Shown piece by piece: positions 43,005 through 52,186 of a stretch of DNA of 64,000 nucleotides. Below the pieces are notes generated by a model. That model did not search any database. It worked only from the letters and a program-made list of their open reading frames with translations, and was not told the DNA's origin. Within the stretch, counting starts at the first letter, position 1, and each line of letters opens with the position of its first letter. The position numbers and the translations under genes are program-made. Source of the stretch: Pseudomonas fulva NBRC 16637 = DSM 17717 (lineage in GTDB: Bacteria > Pseudomonadota > Gammaproteobacteria > Pseudomonadales > Pseudomonadaceae); NCBI RefSeq assembly GCF_000730565.1, contig NZ_BBIQ01000017.1, forward strand, positions 1-64,000, given 5' to 3'.

Positions 43005-44984
43005 ATGCCTATGCCTGAAGAACAACAACGCACGAGCACCATCAACCCACCTGTCTTTTTCACCAGTGCCGTACTGATCCTGTTATTGGTGCTGTATGCC
43101 ACTTTGTTTCAAGAGCATGCCCAAGGTGTGTTCGAAGCGGTTCAGCAATGGATCATCACCAATGCCAGCTGGTTCTACATTCTGTCTGTCGCGTTGATAT
43201 TGATCTGCGTGGTCTTCCTCGCCATCAGTCGATATGGCGATATCAAGCTCGGGCCTGACCATAGCGAGCCGGATTACCGCAACAAGAGCTGGTTCGCCAT
43301 GCTCTTCTCTGCCGGTATGGGCATCGGCCTGATGTTCTTTGGCGTAGCCGAGCCGGTCATGCATTTCATCAACCCCCCTGTGGGCGACCCCAACACCGTT
43401 GCCGCTGCCCGGGAGGCCATGAACATCACGTTCTTCCACTGGGGGCTGCATGCATGGGCCATTTACGCCATGGTGGCGTTGATCCTGGCCTACTTCAGTT
43501 TCCGCAACGGCCTGCCGCTGACGCTGCGATCAGCACTGTATCCGCTGATCGGTGAGCGCATCTACGGACCCATCGGCCATGCCGTAGACATCTTCGCCAT
43601 TCTGGGTACGGTTTTCGGGGTCGCGACATCGCTGGGCTACGGCGTGCTGCAGATCAACAGCGGCCTCAACCAGTTGTTCGACTTGCCGATCAACACGACC
43701 GTCCAGGTGATCCTCATTGCCGTGACGTGTACCTTGGCCACGCTCTCGGTAGCGAGCGGGCTCGACAAGGGCGTCCGGATTCTGTCCGAGGTCAATCTTG
43801 GCCTTGCCGCCATACTGATGCTGTTCGTGCTCACCGTAGGGCCGACGGTATTTCTGCTGCAAGCGTATGTGCAGAACACTGGCGCGTATCTGTCTGACAT
43901 CGTCAGCAAGACCTTCAACCTCTTCGCCTACGAACCCACCGACTGGATTGGTGGCTGGACCCTGCTCTACTGGGGCTGGTGGCTTTCCTGGTCGCCCTTT
44001 GTCGGGTTGTTCATCGCACGCATCTCGCGTGGCCGGACCATTCGTGAGTTCGTCTGCGGCGTCTTGTTCGTGCCTGCCGGTTTCACCCTGCTGTGGATGA
44101 CGGTATTCGGCGACTCGGCCATCCATATGATTCTGCATGGGGGTGTCAAGGAACTCGCGGCGGTGGTGGACAAGGACAGTTCACTGGCCCTGTTTGCATT
44201 CCTTGAACAATTCCCTTGGTCAACGGCCATTTCCATGGTGGCAGTGCTGATGGTGGTGGTGTTCTTCGTCACCTCCGCCGACTCGGGTGCATTGGTCATC
44301 GACATGCTGGCCTCCACCGGCAAGGGGCAATCGCCGTTGTGGCAACGCGTGTTCTGGTCGATCACAACTGGCGCGGTGGCCATTGCCCTGCTGTTGGCCA
44401 ATGGATTGAAGGCGTTGCAGGCGGCCACTATCGCCAGTGCCTTACCCTTTGCGATCATCCTGCTGGTGGCCATGTGGGGGCTGTTCAAGGCATTAGGCAT
44501 GGACGCCACGCGCCGCGGCCTGCGCACACAGGCGCTACCTGGCCAGCGTCAGCACCGGCAGAACCACGGTGGATGGCAGCGCCGTCTGCGCAACATCGCC
44601 ATGATGCCGCGTCGCGCTCACGTCACCCGGTTCATTGGTGAGGTGGTGAAGCCAGCCTGCGAGGAAGTTGCTCAGGAACTGCGCAAGCAGGGCTATGACG
44701 TCACTGTCGATGAACGTGAAGACGGCCGCGTTGCACTGGAACTGTCCCATGCTGGCGAAGGCCGTTTCCGGTACGAAGTGCGCCCGCGTGCGTTCAACAC
44801 CCCGAGCTTCGTGTTGCGCGAAACCGACGACAGCAATGATTCACGCAAGTATTTCCGTGCGGAGGTGTACCTGCGCCAGGGTGGGCAGGACTACGACGTC
44901 ATGGGCTGGAGCCGTGAAGATGTGATCGGCGACATCCTCGACCAGTACGAGCGCCACCTGCACTACCTGCACGTGGTCAGCTGA
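43005..44984 (+). CDS. betT: BCCT-family choline transporter
   Basis: A 659-residue secondary transporter with twelve transmembrane helices and the BCCT signatures GMGIGLMFFGVAEPVMHF and LLYWGWWLSWSPFVGLFIARISRGRTIREF, the tryptophan-rich choline/betaine site. A long hydrophilic C-terminal tail (about residues 505-659) is typical of BetT proteins, where it senses osmotic state. AGGAG stands at 42998-43002, close upstream of the ATG at 43005; ATG 43011 is an alternative. No betI, betA or betB lies nearby, so this is a solitary transporter gene. Confidence 0.92.
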   Translation: MPMPEEQQRTSTINPPVFFTSAVLILLLVLYATLFQEHAQGVFEAVQQWIITNASWFYILSVALILICVVFLAISRYGDIKLGPDHSEPDYRNKSWFAMLFSAGMGIGLMFFGVAEPVMHFINPPVGDPNTVAAAREAMNITFFHWGLHAWAIYAMVALILAYFSFRNGLPLTLRSALYPLIGERIYGPIGHAVDIFAILGTVFGVATSLGYGVLQINSGLNQLFDLPINTTVQVILIAVTCTLATLSVASGLDKGVRILSEVNLGLAAILMLFVLTVGPTVFLLQAYVQNTGAYLSDIVSKTFNLFAYEPTDWIGGWTLLYWGWWLSWSPFVGLFIARISRGRTIREFVCGVLFVPAGFTLLWMTVFGDSAIHMILHGGVKELAAVVDKDSSLALFAFLEQFPWSTAISMVAVLMVVVFFVTSADSGALVIDMLASTGKGQSPLWQRVFWSITTGAVAIALLLANGLKALQAATIASALPFAIILLVAMWGLFKALGMDATRRGLRTQALPGQRQHRQNHGGWQRRLRNIAMMPRRAHVTRFIGEVVKPACEEVAQELRKQGYDVTVDEREDGRVALELSHAGEGRFRYEVRPRAFNTPSFVLRETDDSNDSRKYFRAEVYLRQGGQDYDVMGWSREDVIGDILDQYERHLHYLHVVS

Positions 44985-44990
44985 AGCCGC

Positions 44991-45947
44991 CTACGTGCGG
45001 GCGATCACTGGAATCGCCCGCACGTACACCAACTCGCAGATCAGCTCGACCAATGTCTGCGTGATCACCGCCGCTGCTGCCAGCGTTCGTATCTGCTCTG
45101 GCAAGGCGAGCGCCAACGGCAACACTACCAACGAATTGCGCGTCGAAGCACTGAACATCACGGCGCGCTTTTGTTGTACAGGCAAGCCCATCAACCTTGC
45201 CGTCGCCCAGCCAATGACCGGTGCCAAAAGCGCAAAGCCCAGGTACACCGGCACCACCGGCAGCAATTGGTCCAGCCTGTGCAATACCATGCCGATCTGC
45301 GAAGCGATCACCACGAACAGCACGAGTGCCATCCCCGGCACGGGCATCCACGCCCAGGCGTCGTTCCAGCGACTGACCCGCTCTGATTTGGCCACCTGTG
45401 CACTGGTCAGCACCGCCAAGGCCAATGGCACGGCGATCATCAGCAAGAACGCCTGCACGAAAGGCCCGACCGTCAGGCTTATCGCATGGTCCTCTTCGAT
45501 CATGAGCGTCAGGTAAAGCGGCAGAAGCACCAGTTGCAGCAGCAACAGCACGGGTGTTGCGGCCAGCATGAGCCGTGCATCGCCCTTGCCCATGTGCGTG
45601 AACACCACCACGTAGTCGATGCAGGGTGCCAGCAGGACCAGCAGGGCGCCGATGAGCAAGGCCGGGTGGCCTGTCAGCCCACGGGTCAACGCCCAAGCCA
45701 GGACGGGCACCAGCACAAAATTGGCCAGGAGCAAGGCTGTCATGAACCGCCGATTTGCCAGGCTTGCGCGCAGGTGCAGAAAGGGGATTTGCAGGAACAT
45801 GGCGTACATCAGCACGGCGATGGCTGGTGTGATCAGTGCTTCCAGAACAGCGCTAGTGGTATCGGCTACAAGGCCGAAGGCGATGGCTGCCAGCACGGTG
45901 GCGAAATACACGGGTGTCTGCCGGGTTTCGAGTTGGTCTTTGGTCAA
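44991..45947 (-). CDS. ACR3/BASS-family exporter (arsenite-type)
   Basis: A 318-residue membrane protein with about ten hydrophobic helices, of the bile acid:sodium symporter superfamily. The segment LLVLLAPCIDYVVVFTHMGKGDARLMLAATPVLLLLQ, with C109, resembles the conserved cysteine block of ACR3 arsenite exporters. Pseudomonad relatives are usually called arsenic resistance proteins, but no arsR, arsC or arsH is near, so the substrate is uncertain. Its 3' end contains the inverted repeat shared with betT. Confidence 0.65.
   Translation of the reverse strand: MTKDQLETRQTPVYFATVLAAIAFGLVADTTSAVLEALITPAIAVLMYAMFLQIPFLHLRASLANRRFMTALLLANFVLVPVLAWALTRGLTGHPALLIGALLVLLAPCIDYVVVFTHMGKGDARLMLAATPVLLLLQLVLLPLYLTLMIEEDHAISLTVGPFVQAFLLMIAVPLALAVLTSAQVAKSERVSRWNDAWAWMPVPGMALVLFVVIASQIGMVLHRLDQLLPVVPVYLGFALLAPVIGWATARLMGLPVQQKRAVMFSASTRNSLVVLPLALALPEQIRTLAAAAVITQTLVELICELVYVRAIPVIART
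44992..45026. repeat. 14-base perfect inverted repeat at the convergent end of betT
   Basis: TACGTGCGGGCGAT (44992-45005), loop CACTGGA, ATCGCCCGCACGTA (45013-45026). It begins 8 bases after the betT stop and lies inside the last codons of the minus-strand exporter gene. A long stem without T run. Confidence 0.65.
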
Positions 45948-46047
45948 GAGCGTACCTGCTTGGAAAAAGGCGCAGCGCTGCAGGGGGATGCGGCAATTGA
46001 GCGCGTGTAGCCGTTTTAAGACTCGTCTGAGTTATCCAACAGCGCCA

Positions 46048-46070
46048 GGGCTGCATTCTATGCGCAGCCC
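46048..46070 (+). repeat. hairpin in the leader of the fimbrial operon
   Basis: GGGCTGC (46048-46054) and GCAGCCC (46064-46070) form a 7-base stem 25 bases upstream of the pilin ATG. It could lie in the 5' untranslated RNA. The ribosome site downstream (CAGGA) is weak. Confidence 0.4.
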
Positions 46071-46094
46071 ACATAACAACCACAGGACGCTGTA

Positions 46095-46640
46095 ATGAAT
46101 ATTCGCGCTATCGCTTTTGCTGCAGCTGCAACCCTGGCCGTGCCTGGCCTGGCGAACGCGGCCAACACCATCACGTTCAGCGGCGAGGTCACCGACCAGA
46201 CCTGCTCGGCTGTCGTCGATGGCAACACCGAGCCAACCGTTGTCATGCAAAGCGTTCCGGCCAGTGCGCTGAACGGCAGCATCGGCAAAAACACCGGGGA
46301 AACCCAATTCACCCTGCGCCTGACCGGCTGCGCCGCGCCGACCGACGCCAACGAGCAATTCACCACGCTGTTCCAGGCTACCAACCCGACATCGCTGGGC
46401 AACCTGACCAACACCGCCACCAATGGCGCGACCGGCGTTGCATTGCAGTTGCTCGACGCACCCGGCGGCAGCCCGGTGGACCTGGCAGGTGGTGCAGCCG
46501 TCACCGCCGGACAAATCATCCTGAGTTCCGGCCAGACCTCCACAAGCCACGATTATGCCGTGCGTTACGTGTCCGAGGCCGCCACCGTTACGGCAGGCCC
46601 TGTCCTTGGAGCCGTTACTTACACCCTGCGTTACGAGTGA
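46095..46640 (+). CDS. chaperone-usher fimbrial major subunit
   Basis: A 181-residue pilin of the FimA/CupA1 type. Signal peptide MNIRAIAFAAAATLAVPGLANA (1-22), then the domain with TITFSGEVTDQTCSAVV and a second cysteine in LRLTGCAAP, the conserved disulfide of type 1 pilins. The C-terminal beta-zipper strand AVTYTLRYE, ending in an aromatic before the last residue, is present. First gene of a five-gene fimbrial set. A hairpin between this gene and the next (46664-46696) could keep pilin expression above the rest. Confidence 0.93.
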   Translation: MNIRAIAFAAAATLAVPGLANAANTITFSGEVTDQTCSAVVDGNTEPTVVMQSVPASALNGSIGKNTGETQFTLRLTGCAAPTDANEQFTTLFQATNPTSLGNLTNTATNGATGVALQLLDAPGGSPVDLAGGAAVTAGQIILSSGQTSTSHDYAVRYVSEAATVTAGPVLGAVTYTLRYE

Positions 46641-46663
46641 TTGGCGCACGCCACTTTTTCCGA

Positions 46664-46696
46664 CTGCCGCCATGGGGCTCGTATCCAGAGCGGCAG
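46664..46696 (+). repeat. hairpin between pilin and chaperone genes
   Basis: CTGCCGC (46664-46670) pairs with GCGGCAG (46690-46696) around a 19-base loop. No T run. A partial terminator or RNA-stabilising hairpin after the major pilin gene is common in fimbrial operons. Confidence 0.45.
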
Positions 46697-46713
46697 GCCT
46701 TCGAGGTATCTGC

Positions 46714-47469
46714 ATGAGAACTTTGCCAGTGGGCCGGTTCAGGCTGGTCGCCATTGCGCTTGCCTTCGTGCTCGGCATGACGGGCGCCACCCTCGTCCAG
46801 GCCAGCGTGGTAGTGACGGGGACGCGGGTCATTTATCCCGGAAATGCGAAGGAAAAAACCCTGCAGCTCACCAACCAGGACCCCTTCGCCAATGTGGTGC
46901 AGGCCTGGGTGGACGTCGATGACCCCGCCTCCACACCTGAAACCGCCAAGGCTCCGTTCATGGTCAATCCGGCCGTGTCACGCGTGGCTTCGGGCAGCGG
47001 ACAATCCCTGAGGCTCATATATACCGGCGCCGCGCTCCCCCAGGACCGGGAGTCGGTGTTCTATCTGAACGTGCTCCAGATCCCCCCGCGCAACGCTGCA
47101 CAGGCCGACAGAAGCCAGATGCTGCTGATCCTGCGCAATCGCCTGAAGCTGTTCTACCGGCCTGCTGGCATCGCAGGCGCGGTCGAGCAGTTGCCTGAAA
47201 AACTACGCTTCAGGCTGGTCGAAAACGGCGCCAGCTGGCAAGTGCTCGTCGATAATCCGACGGGCTTCTATGCCTCGTTCGGGGCTGCGACGATCACTGT
47301 CGGCAACAGACAGGTGAAACTCCATGCTGCCATGGTGCCGCCCTACGGCTCGGTGCACTGGACGCCAGAGGCTACCGGAGCGCTCACAGGTACAGCGCCG
47401 CAGCTCACGGCGCAGTTGATCAACGACTATGGTGCACGTGTGGGCATCACTCATGCCTTGCAGCGCTAA
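46714..47469 (+). CDS. periplasmic fimbrial chaperone (first)
   Basis: A 251-residue PapD/FimC-family chaperone. Signal peptide MRTLPVGRFRLVAIALAFVLGMTGATLVQA, then the PapD N-domain (VVVTGTRVIYPGNAKEKTLQLTNQD), the family signature DRESVFYLNVLQIPPRN and the basic residue region RNRLKLFYRP. It donates a strand to subunits and brings them to the usher. The start at 46714 has GAGGT upstream. It overlaps the usher gene. Confidence 0.93.
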   Translation: MRTLPVGRFRLVAIALAFVLGMTGATLVQASVVVTGTRVIYPGNAKEKTLQLTNQDPFANVVQAWVDVDDPASTPETAKAPFMVNPAVSRVASGSGQSLRLIYTGAALPQDRESVFYLNVLQIPPRNAAQADRSQMLLILRNRLKLFYRPAGIAGAVEQLPEKLRFRLVENGASWQVLVDNPTGFYASFGAATITVGNRQVKLHAAMVPPYGSVHWTPEATGALTGTAPQLTAQLINDYGARVGITHALQR

Positions 47470-50041
47470 TGTGCGGCGCACCTCGGTCCTGCTGGGCAGC
47501 ATTGCCTGGATGATGGCCCGGCTGGCCCACGGCGAAGGCGACTACCGTTTCGACGACAGCCTGTTGCTGGGCTCGGGGCTGGCCGGTGGCAGCCTGGAGC
47601 GCTTCAATCGGGTGCAGCAGATCGACCCGGGTACTTACCTGGTCGATGTGTACGTGAACACGCACTACGTGAACCGAAGCGAAGTGAGTTTTCGACTGCA
47701 AGACGATGCTGTCGAACCTTGTTTTTCCGAACGGTTTTTGCATCGACACATGAACGCCCGCAAGCTTGAAACCCCTACCGCCGACGCGGGCCAGTGCCTG
47801 GCGCTGAGCACGCGGCTACCAGGGTCAACGTTCCAATATGACTCAGCCCGCTTGCGCCTGGACCTCTCCGTGCCCCAGGCATTGCTCGACATCAAGCCGC
47901 GCGGCTACGTCGATCCGCAGGACTGGGACGCAGGCGGTACGATGGGCTTCGTCAACTACGAAGCAAGCCTGTACAACTCGCGCTACGAAGCCTCAGCAAG
48001 CGAGGCGGCCAATTACGGTTACCTGGGCCTGAACACGGGGGTGAACGTTGGGCTCTGGCGTTTGCGGCATCAGTCCAACTACAGCTACTCAAGCTTCGGC
48101 GGCGCCGCGGTCAGCCGCTGGAACAGCATTCGCACCTATGCCCAGCGTGCCATTGCCCCTTGGCAGAGCGAACTGACGGTCGGTGACAGTTTTACCGAGG
48201 GCAACCTGTTCGGTAGCATCGGCTTTCGAGGCGTGCGCCTGGCCAGCGACGATCGCATGCTGCCCGACTCTCAGCGTCAATATGCCCCACAAGTGCGCGG
48301 CACGGCGGTGAGCAACGCGCGCGTGGTAATCAGCCAGAACGGCCGCAAGGTGCATGAAACCACAGTGGCGGCGGGTCCCTTTGTCATCGACGATCTGTAC
48401 GGTACGGCCTACAACGGTGACTTGGACGTTCAGGTAATCGAGGCCGACGGCAGCGTCACGCGCTTCACTGTCCCCTATGCGGCGGTGCCCGACTCCATCC
48501 GTCCGGGTATCTCTCGCTACAGCACCACGCTCGGTGAGGTACGCCAGACGGGCGCGAACCAAGGGGCTTTTGCCGAGGCCACTTATCAACGGGGCCTTAG
48601 CAATGCACTTTCCGCCAACCTGGGCGCTCGGGTAGCGCAGGATTATCTCGCCGTGCTGGGCGGTGGCGTACTGGCAACGCCCTATGGTGCCTTCGGGGTC
48701 AACAGCACGTTTTCCAGCGCCACCGTTGAAAACCAACAGCGCAAGCAAGGCTGGCGCATGGGGCTTAGCTACAGCCGTACCTTCCAGCCAACCAACACCA
48801 CCCTCAACCTTGCCGGCTATCGATACTCAACCCAAGGGTACCGGGATCTGGCCGATGCGCTAGGTGCGCGGCAGGCCTCCGAGCGCGGTGACAGTTGGGA
48901 CTCGACCAGTTTCAAGCAGCGTAACCAGCTGACCTTGCTGGTCAACCAGGGGCTGGGGGGGTACGGAAACCTGTACCTGTCTGGCTCGAGCAGCGACTAT
49001 TACGACGGCAAAAGCCGTGATACGCAGGTGCAGTTCGGTTATTCCAACACCTGGCGGCAGCTCAATTACAGCCTGGCCTATTCACGCCAGCGCACGACGT
49101 GGTACCGGGACACGGTAACCAGTGCCGTGCCCGATTTCGCAAACCCGGCAGACCAGCGCGACACCAGCAGTCGTACCAACACCCTGACGCTGACGTTCTC
49201 CATGCCCCTGGGCAACTCGACCCGGGCACCGAGCATCAGCTCGATGCTGACGCAGCGCTCAGGTGATACCCGGGGCAGCAGTCTCCAGACGGGGATCAAC
49301 GGCACCCTGGGCGCCCAACGCGACATGAGCTACGCAATCGCAGCCAGTCGTGACAGCGCCGGACGCGGGACGAACTGGACTGGCAATCTCCAGGCACAGA
49401 GCGCCGTTGCCACCTTCAACGGTGGCTACTCGCAAAGCGCCGATTACCGGCAAATCAATGGCGGCATTCGCGGTGCAGCTGTCTTGCATGAAGGCGGTCT
49501 GACCTTGGGGCCTTATGTGGGCGACACCTTCGCGCTGGTGCGGGCCAAAGGCGCAGGTGGCGCGACCATCCGGGGCGGGCAGGGGGCTCGTGTGAACGCT
49601 GATGGCTATGCGCTGGTGCCTTCGTTGTCGCCCTACCGGTACAACCCGGTAGGGCTCGACCCCAGCGGCATGGGTGATCAGGCCGAGCTGATCGAAACGG
49701 AGCGAAAGGTCGCGCCCTACGCCGGTGCTGCGGTGGTGGTGGATTTCAAGACGTTGCTCGGCCATGCCTTGTTGATCCAGGCCAGCTTGCCGGGCGGTGG
49801 GGCTATCGCGCTGGGCGCCGATGTGCTGGATGAGCACGGCACCATCATTGGCATGGTGGGGCAGGGAGGGCAGGTGTATGCACGCGCCCAGGCTGATAGC
49901 GGGCGCCTGCAGGTTCGCTGGGGCGCAGGCCCTGACCAGGCATGCCTGTTGCCCTTCGACGTCAACAGCAGCAACGCCCATGACAGCCAGGGCTTCATTC
50001 ATCTGAAAAGTATATGCACGCCTAACGAGGAACCCACATGA
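47453..50041 (+). CDS. outer membrane fimbrial usher
   Basis: An 862-residue usher of the FimD/PapC family. Signal-like N-terminus (MPCSANVRRTSVLLGSIAWMMARLAHG), N-domain with FDDSLLLGSG ... GTYLVDVYVN, then a 24-strand barrel with plug region (GPFVIDDLYGTAYNGDLDVQVIEADGS), and C-domains ending in PFDVNSSNAHDSQGFIHLKSIC. ATG 47429 upstream would put charged and polar residues before the signal, so 47453 is preferred. It overlaps the chaperone by 17 bases and the tip gene by 4. Confidence 0.93.
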   Translation: MPCSANVRRTSVLLGSIAWMMARLAHGEGDYRFDDSLLLGSGLAGGSLERFNRVQQIDPGTYLVDVYVNTHYVNRSEVSFRLQDDAVEPCFSERFLHRHMNARKLETPTADAGQCLALSTRLPGSTFQYDSARLRLDLSVPQALLDIKPRGYVDPQDWDAGGTMGFVNYEASLYNSRYEASASEAANYGYLGLNTGVNVGLWRLRHQSNYSYSSFGGAAVSRWNSIRTYAQRAIAPWQSELTVGDSFTEGNLFGSIGFRGVRLASDDRMLPDSQRQYAPQVRGTAVSNARVVISQNGRKVHETTVAAGPFVIDDLYGTAYNGDLDVQVIEADGSVTRFTVPYAAVPDSIRPGISRYSTTLGEVRQTGANQGAFAEATYQRGLSNALSANLGARVAQDYLAVLGGGVLATPYGAFGVNSTFSSATVENQQRKQGWRMGLSYSRTFQPTNTTLNLAGYRYSTQGYRDLADALGARQASERGDSWDSTSFKQRNQLTLLVNQGLGGYGNLYLSGSSSDYYDGKSRDTQVQFGYSNTWRQLNYSLAYSRQRTTWYRDTVTSAVPDFANPADQRDTSSRTNTLTLTFSMPLGNSTRAPSISSMLTQRSGDTRGSSLQTGINGTLGAQRDMSYAIAASRDSAGRGTNWTGNLQAQSAVATFNGGYSQSADYRQINGGIRGAAVLHEGGLTLGPYVGDTFALVRAKGAGGATIRGGQGARVNADGYALVPSLSPYRYNPVGLDPSGMGDQAELIETERKVAPYAGAAVVVDFKTLLGHALLIQASLPGGGAIALGADVLDEHGTIIGMVGQGGQVYARAQADSGRLQVRWGAGPDQACLLPFDVNSSNAHDSQGFIHLKSICTPNEEPT

Positions 50042-51387
50042 CGCTCAGGGCCTGGCTATTGGCAGCCTTCATGTTCGTAACCGTTCAGCACGCCTGGGCG
50101 ACCTGCTACAAAGTGACCTCTGTGGGGGGCGCCACTACCACGGCCAACACTGCTATCAGGCCTGGTGAGGGAACTGCCGGCAGCTGGGCCGGGGCGTGCG
50201 ATACCTGCAATGGATCATTGGGCTTACCGAGTGTGATCAACGTCAGTGATCCAAGCTTTCAACCCTATGGCACGTTGATTGCGAGTTCCGTAGTGCCCTT
50301 CACGCAGTATGGTGTGACCGCTGGCTACAATCCGGAGTACGTATTTTTTCGCTGCGCGGGGCAAGATGCGGTTTACGAAATGTGGTCCACCAATGGCGAT
50401 GACCTCTACAGCGGTTGGTACCAAGGGGGTGACAGCGTCGGCCAAAGTATTGGTTTGCAAGACGCCTACAGGACAGCCTGGCCGAATGTGCTGTTGAAGC
50501 TATTTCATCTCGAAAGCGGCGAGCCTTTCACCCACATTTGGCGTGAGCGCAGGCTCACTGGCCTGGACATCGATTCTCGCGGCTTCCAGTTGGTCAAGGC
50601 CAAGAACCTCAGTGCCGTACGCGCGGAGCTATACAGTGCACCGAAAGACCCCAGTTACAACTACTACAGCGAAACCGTCCCATCGCAGCTCTACGCCTAC
50701 GCACAGGCGGCGGCCTATATCGCCATCAAGGGGCCAGGGCTGGCCTATCCAACAGTGGGTCAAACGCACTATGGAAACTGGAGTGGCTGGTACGGAAACT
50801 GGCCGGGAGCGTTGGGCTTGTACAACAAGGTCACGCTCAAGCGTTACCCCACCTGCAGCGTCACCAGTGTCACCCCCTATGTGGTGTTTCCCTCGATCAG
50901 CGTGAGCGAGATCAACGCGGGCGGGCGCCGCGAAATGCCTTTTCAGATCAACTTTCGCTGCCAGAGCAACATCGTCAACAGCACCAGCGCCAACGGCACG
51001 GCCATTGGCATCAAGGTTTCATCCGGTGCCCTGGCTGCGTCGTCTTCCCTGGGTTTGGTCAATGCCCAGGGCGGCCTTACCTACCTGCTGGCGGACCGTT
51101 ATGGCCAGGCAGGTGTGGCGCAGGGAGTAGGCATACAGTTGCTGCGCGACGGTGCGCCCATCAATTTGCTGGCCAATGAGGATTCTGCCAATGGCAGCGG
51201 CGCGGCTGGCCGGGGTTGGTACCCGGTGATCAGCAGCGCTGCCAACCTGACCGGTACCGTCAATGGCATCGGTCAGTACACCGAGACATTCCGAGCGCGT
51301 CTGGAGAAACTCTCCACCGGCACCATGCCTACCGTAAGGCCCGGCCGGGTCGAGGCCACAGCGCAGGTGGTGATACGTGTTCAATAG
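50038..51387 (+). CDS. fimbrial tip protein / two-domain adhesin
   Basis: A 449-residue secreted protein with signal peptide MTLRAWLLAAFMFVTVQHAWA. Residues about 22-265 form a lectin-like N-terminal domain with several cysteines (CYKV; ACDTCNGS; FFRCAGQD) and many aromatic residues. Residues about 290-449 form a pilin domain (CSVTSVTPYVVFPSISVSEINAGG ... GRVEATAQVVIRVQ) that would accept the chaperone strand. The length and two-domain layout match CupA4/CupD4-type tip adhesins. The ligand is unknown. It overlaps the usher by 4 bases and the second chaperone by 11. Confidence 0.85.
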   Translation: MTLRAWLLAAFMFVTVQHAWATCYKVTSVGGATTTANTAIRPGEGTAGSWAGACDTCNGSLGLPSVINVSDPSFQPYGTLIASSVVPFTQYGVTAGYNPEYVFFRCAGQDAVYEMWSTNGDDLYSGWYQGGDSVGQSIGLQDAYRTAWPNVLLKLFHLESGEPFTHIWRERRLTGLDIDSRGFQLVKAKNLSAVRAELYSAPKDPSYNYYSETVPSQLYAYAQAAAYIAIKGPGLAYPTVGQTHYGNWSGWYGNWPGALGLYNKVTLKRYPTCSVTSVTPYVVFPSISVSEINAGGRREMPFQINFRCQSNIVNSTSANGTAIGIKVSSGALAASSSLGLVNAQGGLTYLLADRYGQAGVAQGVGIQLLRDGAPINLLANEDSANGSGAAGRGWYPVISSAANLTGTVNGIGQYTETFRARLEKLSTGTMPTVRPGRVEATAQVVIRVQ

Positions 51388-52114
51388 CTGCGGGCAGCGT
51401 CTGCTGCTGCTGGTCGCCGTGCTGATCAGCACCCTCGCCGATGCTGGGGTCACTGCCGAGCGTACGAGGGTCATCGTGCATGAGGGCCAGCGCGAAACCT
51501 CACTGGCGCTGGTCAATCAAAACGCCTATCCGGTCGTGGTCCAGACCTGGATCGACAATGGGGATCTGGCTGTTACCCCGGACACGGCAAGCGCACCGAT
51601 CATGCCGCTTCCTCCGATGTTCAGGCTTGAACCCCAACAGCAGCGAAGCGTGCGCCTCGTGACGACCGGGCAGGTGCTTGCCCAGGACCGAGAGTCGCTG
51701 TACTGGCTTAATGTGTACGAGATTCCACCTCGGCCAAGCGAGGTGCTGGAGGAGGGCGCGACGCGCCTGACGATCACCCTGCGCACTCAGCTGAAAGTCA
51801 TCTACCGGCCCAAGGGTTTGTCAAACAAGGCCGAGCTAGCGCCTTCGCACCTGGTTGTCAGGGTCCAGGGTCGCCGTGTGCAGTTGCGTAATCCGACGCC
51901 GTTCTACATCTCCCTCTCCCACGCACAGATCGGCGAAGGCGAGCGTTCGATCATTCTGGATGCGCCCATGCTGGCACCGTTCAGTACGCAGCATCAGACG
52001 GCACCGGCCACCGCGCCGAGCGACGCGACGTTTCGCTTTTCATGGCTGGATGATGAGGGTAATGCGCAGCGCGGTGAGCGGCCCATCACGCACGCGGTGT
52101 CCATCAGCCCGTAA
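51377..52114 (+). CDS. periplasmic fimbrial chaperone (second)
   Basis: A 245-residue PapD-family chaperone with signal peptide (CGQRLLLLVAVLISTLADA), N-domain TAERTRVIVHEGQRETSLALVNQN and the signature DRESLYWLNVYEIPPRPSE. The start codon is GTG at 51377 inside the tip-protein gene, so translation is coupled. Two chaperones flanking usher and adhesin is the CupA/CupD order; the second probably serves the tip subunit. Confidence 0.92.
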   Translation: MFNSCGQRLLLLVAVLISTLADAGVTAERTRVIVHEGQRETSLALVNQNAYPVVVQTWIDNGDLAVTPDTASAPIMPLPPMFRLEPQQQRSVRLVTTGQVLAQDRESLYWLNVYEIPPRPSEVLEEGATRLTITLRTQLKVIYRPKGLSNKAELAPSHLVVRVQGRRVQLRNPTPFYISLSHAQIGEGERSIILDAPMLAPFSTQHQTAPATAPSDATFRFSWLDDEGNAQRGERPITHAVSISP

Positions 52115-52186
52115 GGCCACATACCGTCTCGCCAGATTGAGATTCGTCCTATTCAGGTCTGTCGGTGCCGCCCCTAGGCTGGCTGG

